Source: Aromatoleum diolicum (lineage in GTDB: Bacteria > Pseudomonadota > Gammaproteobacteria > Burkholderiales > Rhodocyclaceae). Taken from it: 64,000 nucleotides of DNA. The DNA is taken from contig NZ_WTVQ01000017.1 in the NCBI RefSeq assembly GCF_012910955.1, positions 40,602 through 104,601 of the forward strand. Direction: 5' to 3'. How positions within the stretch are numbered: position 1 is the first letter of the stretch; the number at the start of each line of letters is the position of its first letter. Under the pieces are notes generated by a model that was not told the DNA's origin, searched no databases, and was given only the letters and a program-made list of their open reading frames with translations. This document shows positions 33,628 through 42,874 of the stretch, piece after piece. The position numbers and the translations under genes were made by a program.

Positions 33628-35019
33628 TTAGGCCAGGGGAAGCTCGATCTCCACGCACAGCCCGCGCCCGCCTTCGCCGTCCTTCAACGTGATCTTGCCG
33701 CGGTGCGCCCAGCAGATCTCGCGCACGATGGCGAGGCCGAGGCCGCTGCCTTCGGTGTCGCGCTGGCCGAGGATGCGGTAGAAGCGCTTGAACACGTTCT
33801 CGCGCTCGGCCGCGGGGATACCGGGGCCCTCGTCGCTGACGCTGATCACCGCCACGTCGCCCCACGCGCCGGCCGCGACGACGACATGGGCGTCGGGCGG
33901 GCTGTAGCGGATGGCGTTGTCGATCAGGTTGGCGACCATCTCGCGCAGCATCGCGGCGTTGCCGTGCAGCGTCAGCGGCGCATCCGCGCCTTCGTAGGCG
34001 AGGTCGACGCGCTTTTTCAGCGCCAGCGGCACGAGCTCGATCGCGACCTCCTTGACCAGCGCGGTGAGGTCGAGCGGCGCGCGTTCGCCGATCAGGCCGT
34101 TGACCGCCTCGGCGTGCGACATCGCGAGCATCTGGTTGGCGAGCCGCCGTGTCGAGTGGATGCTCGCCAGCAGGCTCGCGAGGGTGCGGCGCATCTCGGC
34201 CGGGTCATCCTGACGCAGGCCGTATTCGGCCTGGGTGGTGAGCACCGCGAGCGGCGTGCGGATCTGGTGCGCGGCGTCGGCGAGGAAGCGCCGGCGCGCG
34301 ACGAGCATCGCCGACAGGCGCTCCATGTGGTGATTGATCGCATCGATCAGCGGACCGACCTCGCTCGGCACGTTGCCGGTCGGCACCGGGGTCAGGTCTT
34401 CCTCGTCGCGCTTGCGGATCGCTTCGCGCAGTTCGAGCAGCGGACGAAAGGCCGACGTCAGCGCGAGCACGATCAGCAACGCCCCGACGCCGATCAGCGC
34501 GAGCTGGCGGCGCAGGCTGTCGAGGAACAGGTCGCGCGCGAGTGCGGTGCGCGCCCCGGTGGTTTCGGCAAACACGATCAGCACCGCGTCGCCGCCAGTC
34601 AGCGCCGGGTCGTAGAGGCGCTTTCGCATCGCGCCGAGGCGCACATCCTGGCCGCGGTAGCGCGCATTGGTAATACGCACTTCGCCGCTGTCCGGCGGCA
34701 ATTGCGCTGGGGCGAGGTCGGCATAGCCGGTGAGCAGTTCGCCGCCGGGCGCGACGATCGCGTAGAAAATGCGCTCTTGCGCACTGTCCTCGAACACTTC
34801 GAACGCGGAATACGGGATGTCGACATGGATCTCGCCGGCCAGCGAGTGCGTGCGTTCGCCCACCGACTTGATCGACGCGGTAAGCGAGCGGTCGTAGGCG
34901 CGATTCACGACCTCGAGCGCACTGCGGTAGGACAGCACCGCATTGATGACGAGCAGGATCAGCAGCGGCGGCAGCAGCCACCAGCCGACCCGCCGGCGCA
35001 GGCTGTAGCGCGGTCTCAT
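33628..35019 (-). CDS. tctE: Sensor histidine kinase, TctE-like
   Basis: A 463-residue membrane kinase. Helix 1 (WLLPPLLILLVINAVLSYRS) and helix 2 (about residues 172-190, LALIGVGALLIVLALTSAF) enclose a periplasmic domain of about 130 residues similar to TctE sensors. A HAMP-like segment is followed by the H box RRFLADAAHQIRTPLAVLTT (His251), N box ANLIDNAIRYSPPD, and G boxes DEGPGIP and EGSGLGLAIVRE. TctE kinases control tricarboxylate transporter genes. The regulator gene lies 140 bases upstream on the same strand. Confidence 0.88.
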   Translation of the reverse strand: MRPRYSLRRRVGWWLLPPLLILLVINAVLSYRSALEVVNRAYDRSLTASIKSVGERTHSLAGEIHVDIPYSAFEVFEDSAQERIFYAIVAPGGELLTGYADLAPAQLPPDSGEVRITNARYRGQDVRLGAMRKRLYDPALTGGDAVLIVFAETTGARTALARDLFLDSLRRQLALIGVGALLIVLALTSAFRPLLELREAIRKRDEEDLTPVPTGNVPSEVGPLIDAINHHMERLSAMLVARRRFLADAAHQIRTPLAVLTTQAEYGLRQDDPAEMRRTLASLLASIHSTRRLANQMLAMSHAEAVNGLIGERAPLDLTALVKEVAIELVPLALKKRVDLAYEGADAPLTLHGNAAMLREMVANLIDNAIRYSPPDAHVVVAAGAWGDVAVISVSDEGPGIPAAERENVFKRFYRILGQRDTEGSGLGLAIVREICWAHRGKITLKDGEGGRGLCVEIELPLA

Positions 35020-35089
35020 CGCCGCCGGCTGCGCCCGGAGCTGGCGAAGAAATCGTCGCGAGCGGCCCGAGTTCGTCCCGAGAAGCGCA

Positions 35090-35108
35090 GCCGTACAAGT
35101 GGTACGGC
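35090..35108. repeat. 7-bp inverted repeat between the tctD-like and tctE-like genes
   Basis: GCCGTAC and GTACGGC with a 5-base spacer lie in the 140-base gap of the operon. It could be an intercistronic hairpin or operator; no T tract follows. Confidence 0.35.
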
Positions 35109-35159
35109 GAGCATCGCAGGGGCGAAATCGGGCTGCGCAGTAGATTTATTCACCAGCGC

Positions 35160-35837
35160 TCAGTCCGCGGGCGCTTCGGCGAGGAGGTAGCCGAGGCCGC
35201 GCAGGGTGCTGATCGCGACGCCGGAACCTTCGAGCTTCTTGCGCAGGCGGGAGACGTAGATTTCGATCGCCTCGACGCGCGCCTCGGCGTCGAAGTCGAA
35301 CACCTTTTCGAACAGCGCCTCGCGCGCGACCGGCCGACCGACACGCGACAGCAGCGCTTCGAGCACCGCCAGCTCGCGCGGCGTCAGCGCCAGCGGCTTG
35401 CCCTCGACCGAGACCATGCGCGTGGTGGTGTCGAATTCGAGCCGGCCGATGCGCACCAGCGGCACGAGATTGCCACTGCGCCGCAGCAGCGCCTTGATGC
35501 GCGCTTCCAGCTCCGCCAGTTCGAAGGGTTTCGGCAGATAATCGTCGGCACCGAGGTTGAGCCCCTTGACGCGGTCTTCGGTAGTGCCGCGCGCGGTGAG
35601 CACCAGCACCGGCGTCGGCGCGCCCTGCTGGCGGCTGCGTAGGCGGCGCAGCACCTCCAGCCCGTCGAGGCCGGGCAGCGACAGGTCGAGGATCACCAGG
35701 TCGTAAGCCTGGCTGCGCAAGGCGTGATCGGCATGATCGCCGCGGTCGAGCACGTCGAGCGCATAGCCTGCGTGGCGCAGCGCTTTCGCAACCCATTCGG
35801 CAAGTTCGGCGTGATCCTCGACAAGCAGCAGGCGCAT
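35160..35837 (-). CDS. tctD: Response regulator, TctD-like (OmpR family)
   Basis: 225 residues. Receiver: MRLLLVEDHAELAEWVAKAL, phospho-acceptor Asp51 in LVILDLSLPGLDG, and LPKPFELAELEARIK. Winged helix: LTPRELAVLEALLSRVGRPV, EAIEIYVSRLRKKLEGSGV and STLRGLGYLLAE. The start is the Met of MRLLLVED; the frame is open another 1.2 kb upstream but this is antisense to the divergent gene and not protein-like. With the downstream kinase it should regulate carboxylate transport, most likely the divergent binding-protein gene and possibly the tct cluster 23 kb away. Confidence 0.9.
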   Translation of the reverse strand: MRLLLVEDHAELAEWVAKALRHAGYALDVLDRGDHADHALRSQAYDLVILDLSLPGLDGLEVLRRLRSRQQGAPTPVLVLTARGTTEDRVKGLNLGADDYLPKPFELAELEARIKALLRRSGNLVPLVRIGRLEFDTTTRMVSVEGKPLALTPRELAVLEALLSRVGRPVAREALFEKVFDFDAEARVEAIEIYVSRLRKKLEGSGVAISTLRGLGYLLAEAPAD

Positions 35838-35951
35838 GGTGGGCCTTGAAATGAAATCGAAAGTGAAGCGAAAGCCTGGCTGTTCATTATTGTCGCAAAA
35901 CGCCGGGCCGGCCAAGCCGCGGGCCAGTAAGCGGCGACCGGAGGAGAAGGG

Positions 35952-37025
35952 ATGATCGGGATTCGACAGTTGCTGTGCGCCGCGCTGCTGCTCGCCGCGC
36001 CTCCGGTTTTCGCGCAGGCGACACCCGACCGCCTCGCGGCGGCGGTGCGCGAGGGCGGCAAGGTGGTCGTGTATGCGGCGACCGACCGTGAAATCGTGCA
36101 GCCGGTGCTCGACGCGTTCGAAGCGCAGCATCCGGGCGTACGGGTCGACTACCACGACATGAACTCGGCCGACCTGTATCAGCGTTTCGTCACCGAAGCC
36201 GCACAGGGCGGCGGCGCCGACGTGCTGTGGAGTTCGGCGATGGATCTGCAGGTGAAGCTGGTGAACGACGGCTACGCTCAGCCGTACCGCTCCGCCGAAA
36301 CCGTGGCGCTGCCGGCGTGGGCAGTGTGGAAGGACGAAGCGTTCGCCACCACCTACGAGCCGACCGCGCTGGTCTACAGCAAACGCGGGCTCGCCAAGGA
36401 GGAGGTGCCGGACACCCACGCGGCGCTGATCCGCCTGTTGACCGAACAGCCGGCGCGCTTCCGCGGGCGGCTGGCAACCTACGATCCGGCCCGTTCGGGC
36501 CTCGGCCTGCTGCTGCACAGCCAGGACGCGCAGGCCAATCCGACCGCGTTCTGGCAGCTCGCCCGCGCGATGGGTGCCGAACATGTCGAGCTGCACGTCA
36601 GCACCGCGACGATGCTCGAACGCATCGCGTCCGGCGAGGTGCTGATCGGCTACAACCTGCTCGGCTCCTACGCATACTCGCGCGCGCAGCTCGACCCGGC
36701 GATCGGCGTGGTGTGGCCGCGCGATTACACCCTGGTGCTGAGCCGCGTGGCCTTCATTGCGCGCAAGGCGCCCCATCCGGCCGCCGCGCGGCTGTGGCTG
36801 GATTTCCTGCTGTCGGAGCGCGGCCAGACGATCCTCGCCGAGCGCGCCGGCCTGTTCTCGGTGCGCGAGGACGCCGCGGGCAAGACCGCCGCATCCGGCC
36901 TGCGCCAGCAACTGGGCGGCGCATTCCGGCCGATCGCACTGGGCACCTCGCTGCTCGCCTATCTCGACCAGATCAAACGGCGGGACTTCCTGCGCCAGTG
37001 GGAGGCGGCGATGCAGACGCAATAG
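35952..37025 (+). CDS. ABC-type periplasmic substrate-binding protein (iron/AfuA-like fold), orphan
   Basis: A 357-residue exported protein with a signal peptide (MIGIRQLLCAALLLAAPPVF, then AQA). The mature part begins GGKVVVYAATDREIVQPVLD and continues VRVDYHDMNSADLYQRFVTE, as in the Fe(III)/phosphonate/organophosphate-binding ABC family. Further conserved features are TYEPTALVYSKRGLAKEEVP, LIGYNLLGSYAYSRAQLDPA and ARLWLDFLLSERGQTILAE. No permease or ATPase gene accompanies it. It is divergent from tctD and preceded by GGAGGAGAAGG. Such lone binding proteins next to TctDE-like systems often serve as sensor partners, which is an inference here. Confidence 0.85.
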   Translation: MIGIRQLLCAALLLAAPPVFAQATPDRLAAAVREGGKVVVYAATDREIVQPVLDAFEAQHPGVRVDYHDMNSADLYQRFVTEAAQGGGADVLWSSAMDLQVKLVNDGYAQPYRSAETVALPAWAVWKDEAFATTYEPTALVYSKRGLAKEEVPDTHAALIRLLTEQPARFRGRLATYDPARSGLGLLLHSQDAQANPTAFWQLARAMGAEHVELHVSTATMLERIASGEVLIGYNLLGSYAYSRAQLDPAIGVVWPRDYTLVLSRVAFIARKAPHPAAARLWLDFLLSERGQTILAERAGLFSVREDAAGKTAASGLRQQLGGAFRPIALGTSLLAYLDQIKRRDFLRQWEAAMQTQ

Positions 37026-37079
37026 GGCCCAAATCGGCGTCCGAACCCGGCGCGACCCGGGGGAGTCATAGTCGGAAGC

Positions 37080-38180
37080 GTGGAGCATTCGGGGGCTGAC
37101 GTGGACAACGGAAATTCGGGCGGGGGATTCCGCGGACGCGGCGCCGGATCGAACACCGCGTCACGCTTCCTCGCCTGGGAACGGGTGCCGGACGTCGATC
37201 CAGGCGACGAAGCGGTGACCGGCGCAGCGCGCGTGCCGACGACGCTGTTCGACGATCGCGCCAAGACCGTGATCAGCTGGAACGCATCGCCGGACATTCC
37301 GTTCGACCGCTCGGTGAATCCCGCGAAGGGCTGCGAGCACGGCTGCGTCTACTGCTACGCGCGACCGACGCACGCCTATCTCGGCCTGTCGCCGGGCCTC
37401 GACTTCGAGACCAAGATCTTCGTCAAGCGCGACGCGGCATCATTGCTGCGACAGGAACTGATGCGGCCGGGCTATCGCCCCGGCGTGCTCGCGCTCGGCG
37501 CGAATACCGACCCCTACCAGCCCGTCGAACGTGAGCTCGGCATCACGCGCGCGATCCTCGAAGTCCTCGACGCGTTCGGCCATCCCGTCTCGGTGACGAC
37601 CAAAGGCGCGCTCGTCGAACGCGACATCGACATCCTCGCGCGCATGGCCGGGCGCGGCCTCGCGCAGGTCAACATCTCGCTCGCCACGCTCGAACCCGAA
37701 CTCGCCCGCCGCATGGAGCCCCGCGCCGCCGCCCCGCATCGCCGCGTCGAAACGCTGCGCCGTCTCGCCGCCGCCGGCATCCCGACCGCCGTGCTGGTCG
37801 CGCCGGTGATCCCCGCGCTGACCGATCACGACATCGAACACGTCCTCGAAACCGCCGCAGCCGCCGGCGCGTCGCAAGCGTACTACGTGCTGCTGCGCCT
37901 GCCGCTGGAAGTCCGGGATCTCTTCGTCGACTGGCTCGAGCGGCATTACCCGGACCGTGCGAAGCATGTGATGAGCCTCGTGCAGCAGGCACGCGGCGGC
38001 CGCGACAACGACCCGCGTTTCGGCAGCCGCATGCGCGGCACCGGCGACTATGCCGACCTGATCCGGCAGCGCTTCCGTCTTGCGTGCCGGCGCAACGGGC
38101 TCAATGCCCGCACGCTGGAATTGCGCACGGATCTCTTCGGTCGCCCGGACTCGGCGACGCCCCAACTCGCGCTGTTCTGA
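37080..38180 (+). CDS. PA0069 family radical SAM protein
   Basis: A 366-residue radical SAM enzyme. The 4Fe-4S motif is CEHGCVYC (C-x3-C-x2-C), in NPAKGCEHGCVYCYARPTHA. It is followed by GANTDPYQPVERELGITRAI and VTTKGALVERDIDILARMAG, characteristic of the PA0069/SplB-like family. It may act on DNA or nucleotides like spore photoproduct lyase, but the family's reaction is unknown. The N-terminal 55 residues are Gly/Arg-rich. The GTG at 37080 may be replaced by GTG 37101. It lies just after the binding-protein gene and convergent with the thioesterase gene. Confidence 0.87.
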   Translation: MEHSGADVDNGNSGGGFRGRGAGSNTASRFLAWERVPDVDPGDEAVTGAARVPTTLFDDRAKTVISWNASPDIPFDRSVNPAKGCEHGCVYCYARPTHAYLGLSPGLDFETKIFVKRDAASLLRQELMRPGYRPGVLALGANTDPYQPVERELGITRAILEVLDAFGHPVSVTTKGALVERDIDILARMAGRGLAQVNISLATLEPELARRMEPRAAAPHRRVETLRRLAAAGIPTAVLVAPVIPALTDHDIEHVLETAAAAGASQAYYVLLRLPLEVRDLFVDWLERHYPDRAKHVMSLVQQARGGRDNDPRFGSRMRGTGDYADLIRQRFRLACRRNGLNARTLELRTDLFGRPDSATPQLALF

Positions 38181-38190
38181 GCGGACGCGC

Positions 38191-38598
38191 TCAGGCGGCG
38201 TCGCCAGTACCCGCGCTGATGACGCGCGGGCGCCCCCCCTGATCGAGCGCGACGAACACGAAAGTCGCGTCGGTGACCTTGACCCGCTCCTCGCCGTCCC
38301 GCGAGCGTCGCCAGGCTTCGACCTGGATCGTCATCGACGTGCGGCCGATGCGCGTGATCTCGGCGTGGAGACTCACCTCGTCGCCAATGAACACCGGCTG
38401 CAGGAAGGTGATGCGGTCCACCGACACGGTCGCGCAGCGGGTGCGGGCGCGGCGCGCGGCGACGTTGCCGGCGGCGAGGTCCATCTGTGCCATCAGCCAG
38501 CCGCCGAAGATGTCGCCGGCGGGGTTGGCGTCGGCGGGCATCGCGATGGTGCGGATCGCGGGCTCACCGCGCGGGGTGCCTGCGGGGTGTTCTTTCAT
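38191..38598 (-). CDS. Acyl-CoA thioesterase (YciA-like hotdog fold)
   Basis: A 135-residue hotdog-fold hydrolase of short or medium acyl-CoA. It has the family motif ADANPAGDIFGGWLMAQMDL with the catalytic Asp, then VSVDRITFLQPVFIGDEVSL and VEAWRRSRDGEERVKVTDA. YciA-type enzymes are cytoplasmic and hydrolyse many CoA esters, possibly controlling CoA pools. The start at 38598 has GGAGATATCC ahead of it. It is the last gene of a leftward run after the ATP-citrate-lyase-like pair, with 84 bases between. Confidence 0.9.
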   Translation of the reverse strand: MKEHPAGTPRGEPAIRTIAMPADANPAGDIFGGWLMAQMDLAAGNVAARRARTRCATVSVDRITFLQPVFIGDEVSLHAEITRIGRTSMTIQVEAWRRSRDGEERVKVTDATFVFVALDQGGRPRVISAGTGDAA

Positions 38599-38682
38599 GG
38601 ATATCTCCGGACAAAATCGGTAGGAACGCGGGAAATCCGCCACGGCGACGGACCGGACAGTCCGCCGCACGCGGCACACGCC

Positions 38683-41388
38683 TCAGCTGACGAAGCGGCA
38701 CTGCGAAGCCGGCGTGCGCGTATCCATATTACGACCGCGATTGAGGTGATCGTCGACTTCGGCAGCGCAACCCAGCATCCGCGCGTACAGGAACACCGTG
38801 AAGGCCGCCGACTCGAGCGCCGCCTCGCCAATCTCGCCGGCGCGCCACGGTTTCCACGTCAGTTTCAGCAGCAGCGCGGCGATCACCGCGTCGATATTCA
38901 CGCAATACACCGTGCGCGACACGCCGGCCTCGTGCAGCGCCCGCACCAGCGTGCGGTAGAAGTCGTGGAACACGTTGGATTCGCCCCGCGCGTCCATCAG
39001 ATCACGGATGAACACCTCGCGCGGATCGACGTTCACCGGCCGGTCCTTGAACACCGGGTGATTCACGCCCGGGATCTTGCGCACGTCGAGGCTGCCGGCG
39101 GACTTCGCGCCCGCCTTGTAATGCGCGTAGTCGTCGGCGTAGCGCCGCGCGAGCGCCGCGAGGTCGATGCCATGCGCCGGATCGCCGGGATCGGCGAGCG
39201 CGCTGTCGCGGAACTGCCCGATCAGGAACTGCACGCCTTCGAAGCCGTTGCCGCCGTGTGCGTAGCCGGTATGCGTCAGGAAGCCGACGAGTGCCTTGTT
39301 GAGCTGCACGCGCTGCGGCGACTCCGGGCCGTCGGCCGACACCGCGCCTTTCGCACCCTGCGCCGAGATCGTTCCGGGGCCGTTGGTCAGCAGGATGCCG
39401 ACCAACGTCTGGAACGCGAAGAGGTCCGCAGCGTCCGGGGCACGGTCGAGCAGCGCTCGGCAAGCGACCTCGGTGATCGAAGCCTCGCCGAGCAATTTTT
39501 CCATCGGGATGCCGCAGAAGCTCTCGGGCCGGTGACGGTCGGCAGCCGTCGAGGCGCCGATCAGCGTGCCGAAGAGCCGCATCCACCACGGCAACGTCTC
39601 GACGGTGAGGCGCGACACGCGCTTGCGCATCAGCGGCCCCCACGCCAAGGTCGTCGTCACCGCGGCAAGCACCGCGTCGGCGCTGACCGGGCGACCGAGG
39701 CTGCGCAGATAGCGCACGAACACCGAGCGCGCGGCACGCGCATCGAGCCCCGCGAGCATCGCATCCGCCCGCGTGTCGGGCACGTCGGCGGCGACGAGAC
39801 GGACGAGCGCCTCGTCGTCGGCAAGGGCACCAACGTTGAAATCCTCGGCGAGCGCATCGCGCAACCCGGCCTCGCTGAAGCGCTCGATGAACGCAGCGGC
39901 GATTGCGCGCGCCCGTTCGGCGCGCTTCGGGCCGACGATCGAAAGCGCCGAGGCGAGCACCGAGTTCGGCGCATTGCCCGCGTCCCGCGCGGCAACCGCG
40001 GCGGCAAGCGCCGGATCGCCATAGAGGTTCACGCAAGCCGCGAGCGCGACATTGACCAGCTTGCGGTCGTTGTCGCCGCCCGCTTCGCGCAGTAGCGCGA
40101 GGCCGACGTTCGCCTCCAGCGGCAGACGCGCCGCCTCCAGCACGCTCAAGCCGTGCAGGCTCGACACCTGGGTCTTCGGATCCATCTTCGACGCGCCCGA
40201 TGCGTCCTTCAGCGTCTCGCGCGGGAACACCGCGCCGACCTGCTTCGCAAGCGCAGCGATCTGCGCGCGGTAAGGCTCGCCCGCCGCAACGACCGGCAGG
40301 TCGAGCTTTTCCGGCAGCGCGATGCCGAGGTTCGCGCCGAACCACGGTTTGAGCTCCATCGTGCCTTCGGGCGCAAAGTCCGGCAGCGTCGCGTTCGCGC
40401 GCATCACCGCGGTCAGCGCCGCCGGAATATGCGCGATATTCGTGACGACCGCGCCCTTCGCCGAGAACACCGGATTCTCCGGCGTGTACAGGCCATCGAC
40501 GCCGAACTTCTCCATGAACCAGCGTTCCTTCGCCGCCGCGTCGTCGTGGCCGCCCGCCATCGCGCCGGCATGGCCGACCGCGCGCGTGAGCTTGGCCTTC
40601 CAGCGGCCGACGACGCAGGCGACGACCGGCTTGGTGAACTCGGCGTCGCGCTCGTAGTAGCCGCCGGGCTCGCAATAGAGCACTGCGGCCTTGCTGCGCG
40701 CGTCGTTGGCGAGCGCGAACGCGAACTCGGGCGCCGCGTAGTGGATGTAAACGTCCTTGCCGCTCGACACCAGCGTCGTCGTACCCCAGCCCGCCATGCG
40801 CAGATACTGCGCGATGGTCGTCGTGAAGCCGCCGGAATTCGACAGCACCGCGATCGAGCCGCGCTTGAGCGTATCCGACGGACTGTCGCCGCCGAGCGCG
40901 CCGCCGATGCGCACCTGGTTCCACGCATCGGCCACCCCGAGGCAGTTCGCGCCGAAGATGTCGATGCCGTGCTGCTGGCCCATCGCGCGGATCTCGCGTG
41001 CGTCATGCACGGAAATCTTCTCGGTGATGATGAAGATCTTCTTCAGTTCCGGATTCACGCGGATCAGTTCGGCGACGCCATCGCGTGCGGCCGACGGCGG
41101 CAGATAGACGACGCCGCAGTTGAAGCGGTGGCCGTCGTCGAGGCCCTCGCGCACGCTGTTGTAGACCGGGATGTTGCCGGCCGGCGTCTCCAGCACTTGG
41201 CCGCGCCGCCCCGGCGAGGTGCCGAACACGACGTTGCCGCCGGACCACGCGTGGCCGACCGGCGTCACCTCGCTCGACTCGCCGCCGAGAATGTTCAGCA
41301 CGCACACCCGATCGTGTTGCGTCGCGATCTGCGACAGCGAACTGATCCCCACGTAATACTTGAAATCGCCCACACCCTGCTGGTACAT
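38683..41388 (-). CDS. ATP-citrate lyase-like large subunit: CoA ligase plus tandem citrate-synthase-like domains
   Basis: 901 residues, far longer than bacterial AclB (about 610). Residues 1-335 form a succinyl-CoA-synthetase alpha-type CoA-binding and ligase module: SNSGGFTTTIAQYL, and the phospho-histidine motif VGHAGAMAGG (His273). Residues about 400-510 resemble a degenerate citrate-synthase segment (ACVNLYGDPALAAAVAARDA, then SIVGPKRAE where synthases have GPxHGG). Residues about 620-880 form a second one with an intact-looking triad: His711 (YAHGGNG), His777 (IPGVNHPVF) and Asp833 (CVNIDAVI). The site of the ACLY DHG histidine is Asn (LLTNGPG). The protein should form and cleave (or condense) a CoA ester, but citrate is not assured. 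AAGGAGACAGG precedes the start. It follows the ATP-grasp subunit by 28 bases. Confidence 0.82.
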   Translation of the reverse strand: MYQQGVGDFKYYVGISSLSQIATQHDRVCVLNILGGESSEVTPVGHAWSGGNVVFGTSPGRRGQVLETPAGNIPVYNSVREGLDDGHRFNCGVVYLPPSAARDGVAELIRVNPELKKIFIITEKISVHDAREIRAMGQQHGIDIFGANCLGVADAWNQVRIGGALGGDSPSDTLKRGSIAVLSNSGGFTTTIAQYLRMAGWGTTTLVSSGKDVYIHYAAPEFAFALANDARSKAAVLYCEPGGYYERDAEFTKPVVACVVGRWKAKLTRAVGHAGAMAGGHDDAAAKERWFMEKFGVDGLYTPENPVFSAKGAVVTNIAHIPAALTAVMRANATLPDFAPEGTMELKPWFGANLGIALPEKLDLPVVAAGEPYRAQIAALAKQVGAVFPRETLKDASGASKMDPKTQVSSLHGLSVLEAARLPLEANVGLALLREAGGDNDRKLVNVALAACVNLYGDPALAAAVAARDAGNAPNSVLASALSIVGPKRAERARAIAAAFIERFSEAGLRDALAEDFNVGALADDEALVRLVAADVPDTRADAMLAGLDARAARSVFVRYLRSLGRPVSADAVLAAVTTTLAWGPLMRKRVSRLTVETLPWWMRLFGTLIGASTAADRHRPESFCGIPMEKLLGEASITEVACRALLDRAPDAADLFAFQTLVGILLTNGPGTISAQGAKGAVSADGPESPQRVQLNKALVGFLTHTGYAHGGNGFEGVQFLIGQFRDSALADPGDPAHGIDLAALARRYADDYAHYKAGAKSAGSLDVRKIPGVNHPVFKDRPVNVDPREVFIRDLMDARGESNVFHDFYRTLVRALHEAGVSRTVYCVNIDAVIAALLLKLTWKPWRAGEIGEAALESAAFTVFLYARMLGCAAEVDDHLNRGRNMDTRTPASQCRFVS

Positions 41389-41416
41389 GCCTGTCTCCTT
41401 GAATTCTTCTACGCGT

Positions 41417-42703
41417 TCAGACGGCCGTCGCCGCGGTGATGCCGAGCCTGCGTGCCACCACTTCGCGGCCGCCGGCCTTCATCCATTCGTTCACTTCGCG
41501 CGCGTAATCGACGACCTCGCTCATCGCCGAGTCGAAGCCGAACAGGCGATACGGCAGGCCCAGCGCCTCGCAGGTATCGCGCATCACGCCCATGCCGCGC
41601 ACCAGGTTCGGACCGCCGCGGCCGACAACCACATACAGCGGGGTCGGGCCGTTCCGGCTGAAATGCTCACGCAGCGCATCGGCCATCGCGCGGAAGGTCT
41701 CGAAGATGTCGGTGTTGTTCGACTTGCCGCCGATCACGAACAGCACGTTCGACTGCGCGAGCCAGTGCTTGAAACAGATCGCCGCGACCGACTTCATCTT
41801 TTCGTAGGGCGGATTGCCACCGAAGTCCGACGAAATGATCGCGTCGTCGCCGAGCATTTCGGTGACCAGCGAGTTCGCGCCACCGCCGAAGGTCGGCGCG
41901 AGAATCGTGCCGTGCTCGTTGATCACATAGACGTCGCTCTGCCCCTGGTGCGTGCGCAGCTGGTTGATCTCCTGCTCGAAATCCGAATAGTCGGCGGCGA
42001 ATAAATGCGCCGGCAGGTTCAGCCGGTGCCAGCGCGGGTCGTCGCGGTCGAAACCGCACTTGAAGTCGCACGCCACCGGCGTCAGTCGCCCGCGGCGGTC
42101 CGGGCGCATGCGGATCGGGTTGAGTTCGAGCGTCGTCATGCCGAAGTCGTGGTACAGCTCCCACAATTTGGGGAGCTGCTGCACCAGCGGCGAGATGATC
42201 TCCTTCGGCGCACCGATGTCGGCGAGCGCGTTGGCGACGACGAAGGCCTTCAGGCCGGTCAGCGGATCGAACGGGATCTGCGCCACCTGTGTGCGATCGA
42301 GCTCCTCGATGTCCATGCCGCCGCAATGCGTCAGGGTCATCGTCGGCGCGCGGAACTGGGTCGCGTCGGTGATCGAGAAATACACCTCATGTTCGGCCGG
42401 CACCGCCGCCTCGAAAGTCACGCCGTTCGCCTTCGCGACCTGGTTGCCGTGGCGGTGCTCGACGAAATACAGGCGCTCCTTCTCGGCGAGCGCGCTCTTC
42501 AGGTCCTTCGCGCGGCCGATCAGGCCGGCCTTGCCCTTCTTGCCGACGCCGCCCTTGAACACCGGCTTGACGAACACCGAGCCGTGGCGCTCGATCAGGT
42601 CCTTGATCGCCTCCTCGCTGGCGTCTGGGCCGAGGACCTCGGCGGCGGGGAAGTCGGCAAAGCGCAGCAAATTCGCGCCGTGAAGCATTCCGGTGATCTG
42701 CAT
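41417..42703 (-). CDS. ATP-citrate lyase-like small subunit (ATP-grasp, citrate-binding domain)
   Basis: 428 residues, the AclA-type partner of the preceding entry. The ATP-grasp half (FVKPVFKGGVGKKGKAGLIG, LELNPIRMRPDRRGRLTPVA) is followed by the Rossmann-like citrate-binding half: LAPTFGGGANSLVTEMLGDD, FVIGGKSNNTDIFETFRAMA and VVVGRGGPNLVRGMGVMRDT, which parallels VRRGGPNYQEGLRVM of ATP-citrate lyase. It would phosphorylate the large subunit histidine and bind the carboxylate. The start MQITGMLHGANLLRF has GGAGACAG upstream; the open frame farther upstream is not used. It is first of the operon. Confidence 0.85.
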   Translation of the reverse strand: MQITGMLHGANLLRFADFPAAEVLGPDASEEAIKDLIERHGSVFVKPVFKGGVGKKGKAGLIGRAKDLKSALAEKERLYFVEHRHGNQVAKANGVTFEAAVPAEHEVYFSITDATQFRAPTMTLTHCGGMDIEELDRTQVAQIPFDPLTGLKAFVVANALADIGAPKEIISPLVQQLPKLWELYHDFGMTTLELNPIRMRPDRRGRLTPVACDFKCGFDRDDPRWHRLNLPAHLFAADYSDFEQEINQLRTHQGQSDVYVINEHGTILAPTFGGGANSLVTEMLGDDAIISSDFGGNPPYEKMKSVAAICFKHWLAQSNVLFVIGGKSNNTDIFETFRAMADALREHFSRNGPTPLYVVVGRGGPNLVRGMGVMRDTCEALGLPYRLFGFDSAMSEVVDYAREVNEWMKAGGREVVARRLGITAATAV

Positions 42704-42874
42704 TGTGGCTGTCTCCGTGGGATGGGTTCTTGTGTGAGTACCGATGCTGCGGCAAGCGCCTTTCGGAACGCTTTCGCTGCGGGCGCGACACTGCACGACG
42801 CAAACACATGAATGGGGCACGAAGGGACAGCGCAAGCGGCGCAGACGCGGCCGGGACATCAGCGGCCGGTAAAC

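Noticed and set aside
35838..37088. N-terminal extension of the TctD-like regulator over 400 codons
   Set aside because: Antisense to the binding-protein gene, no domain, and the regulator begins cleanly at MRLLLVED.
38683..42703. Evidence for a reductive TCA cycle
   Set aside because: The pair is ATP-citrate-lyase-like, but the key His differs and no other reductive-cycle genes are present, so autotrophy is not supported.
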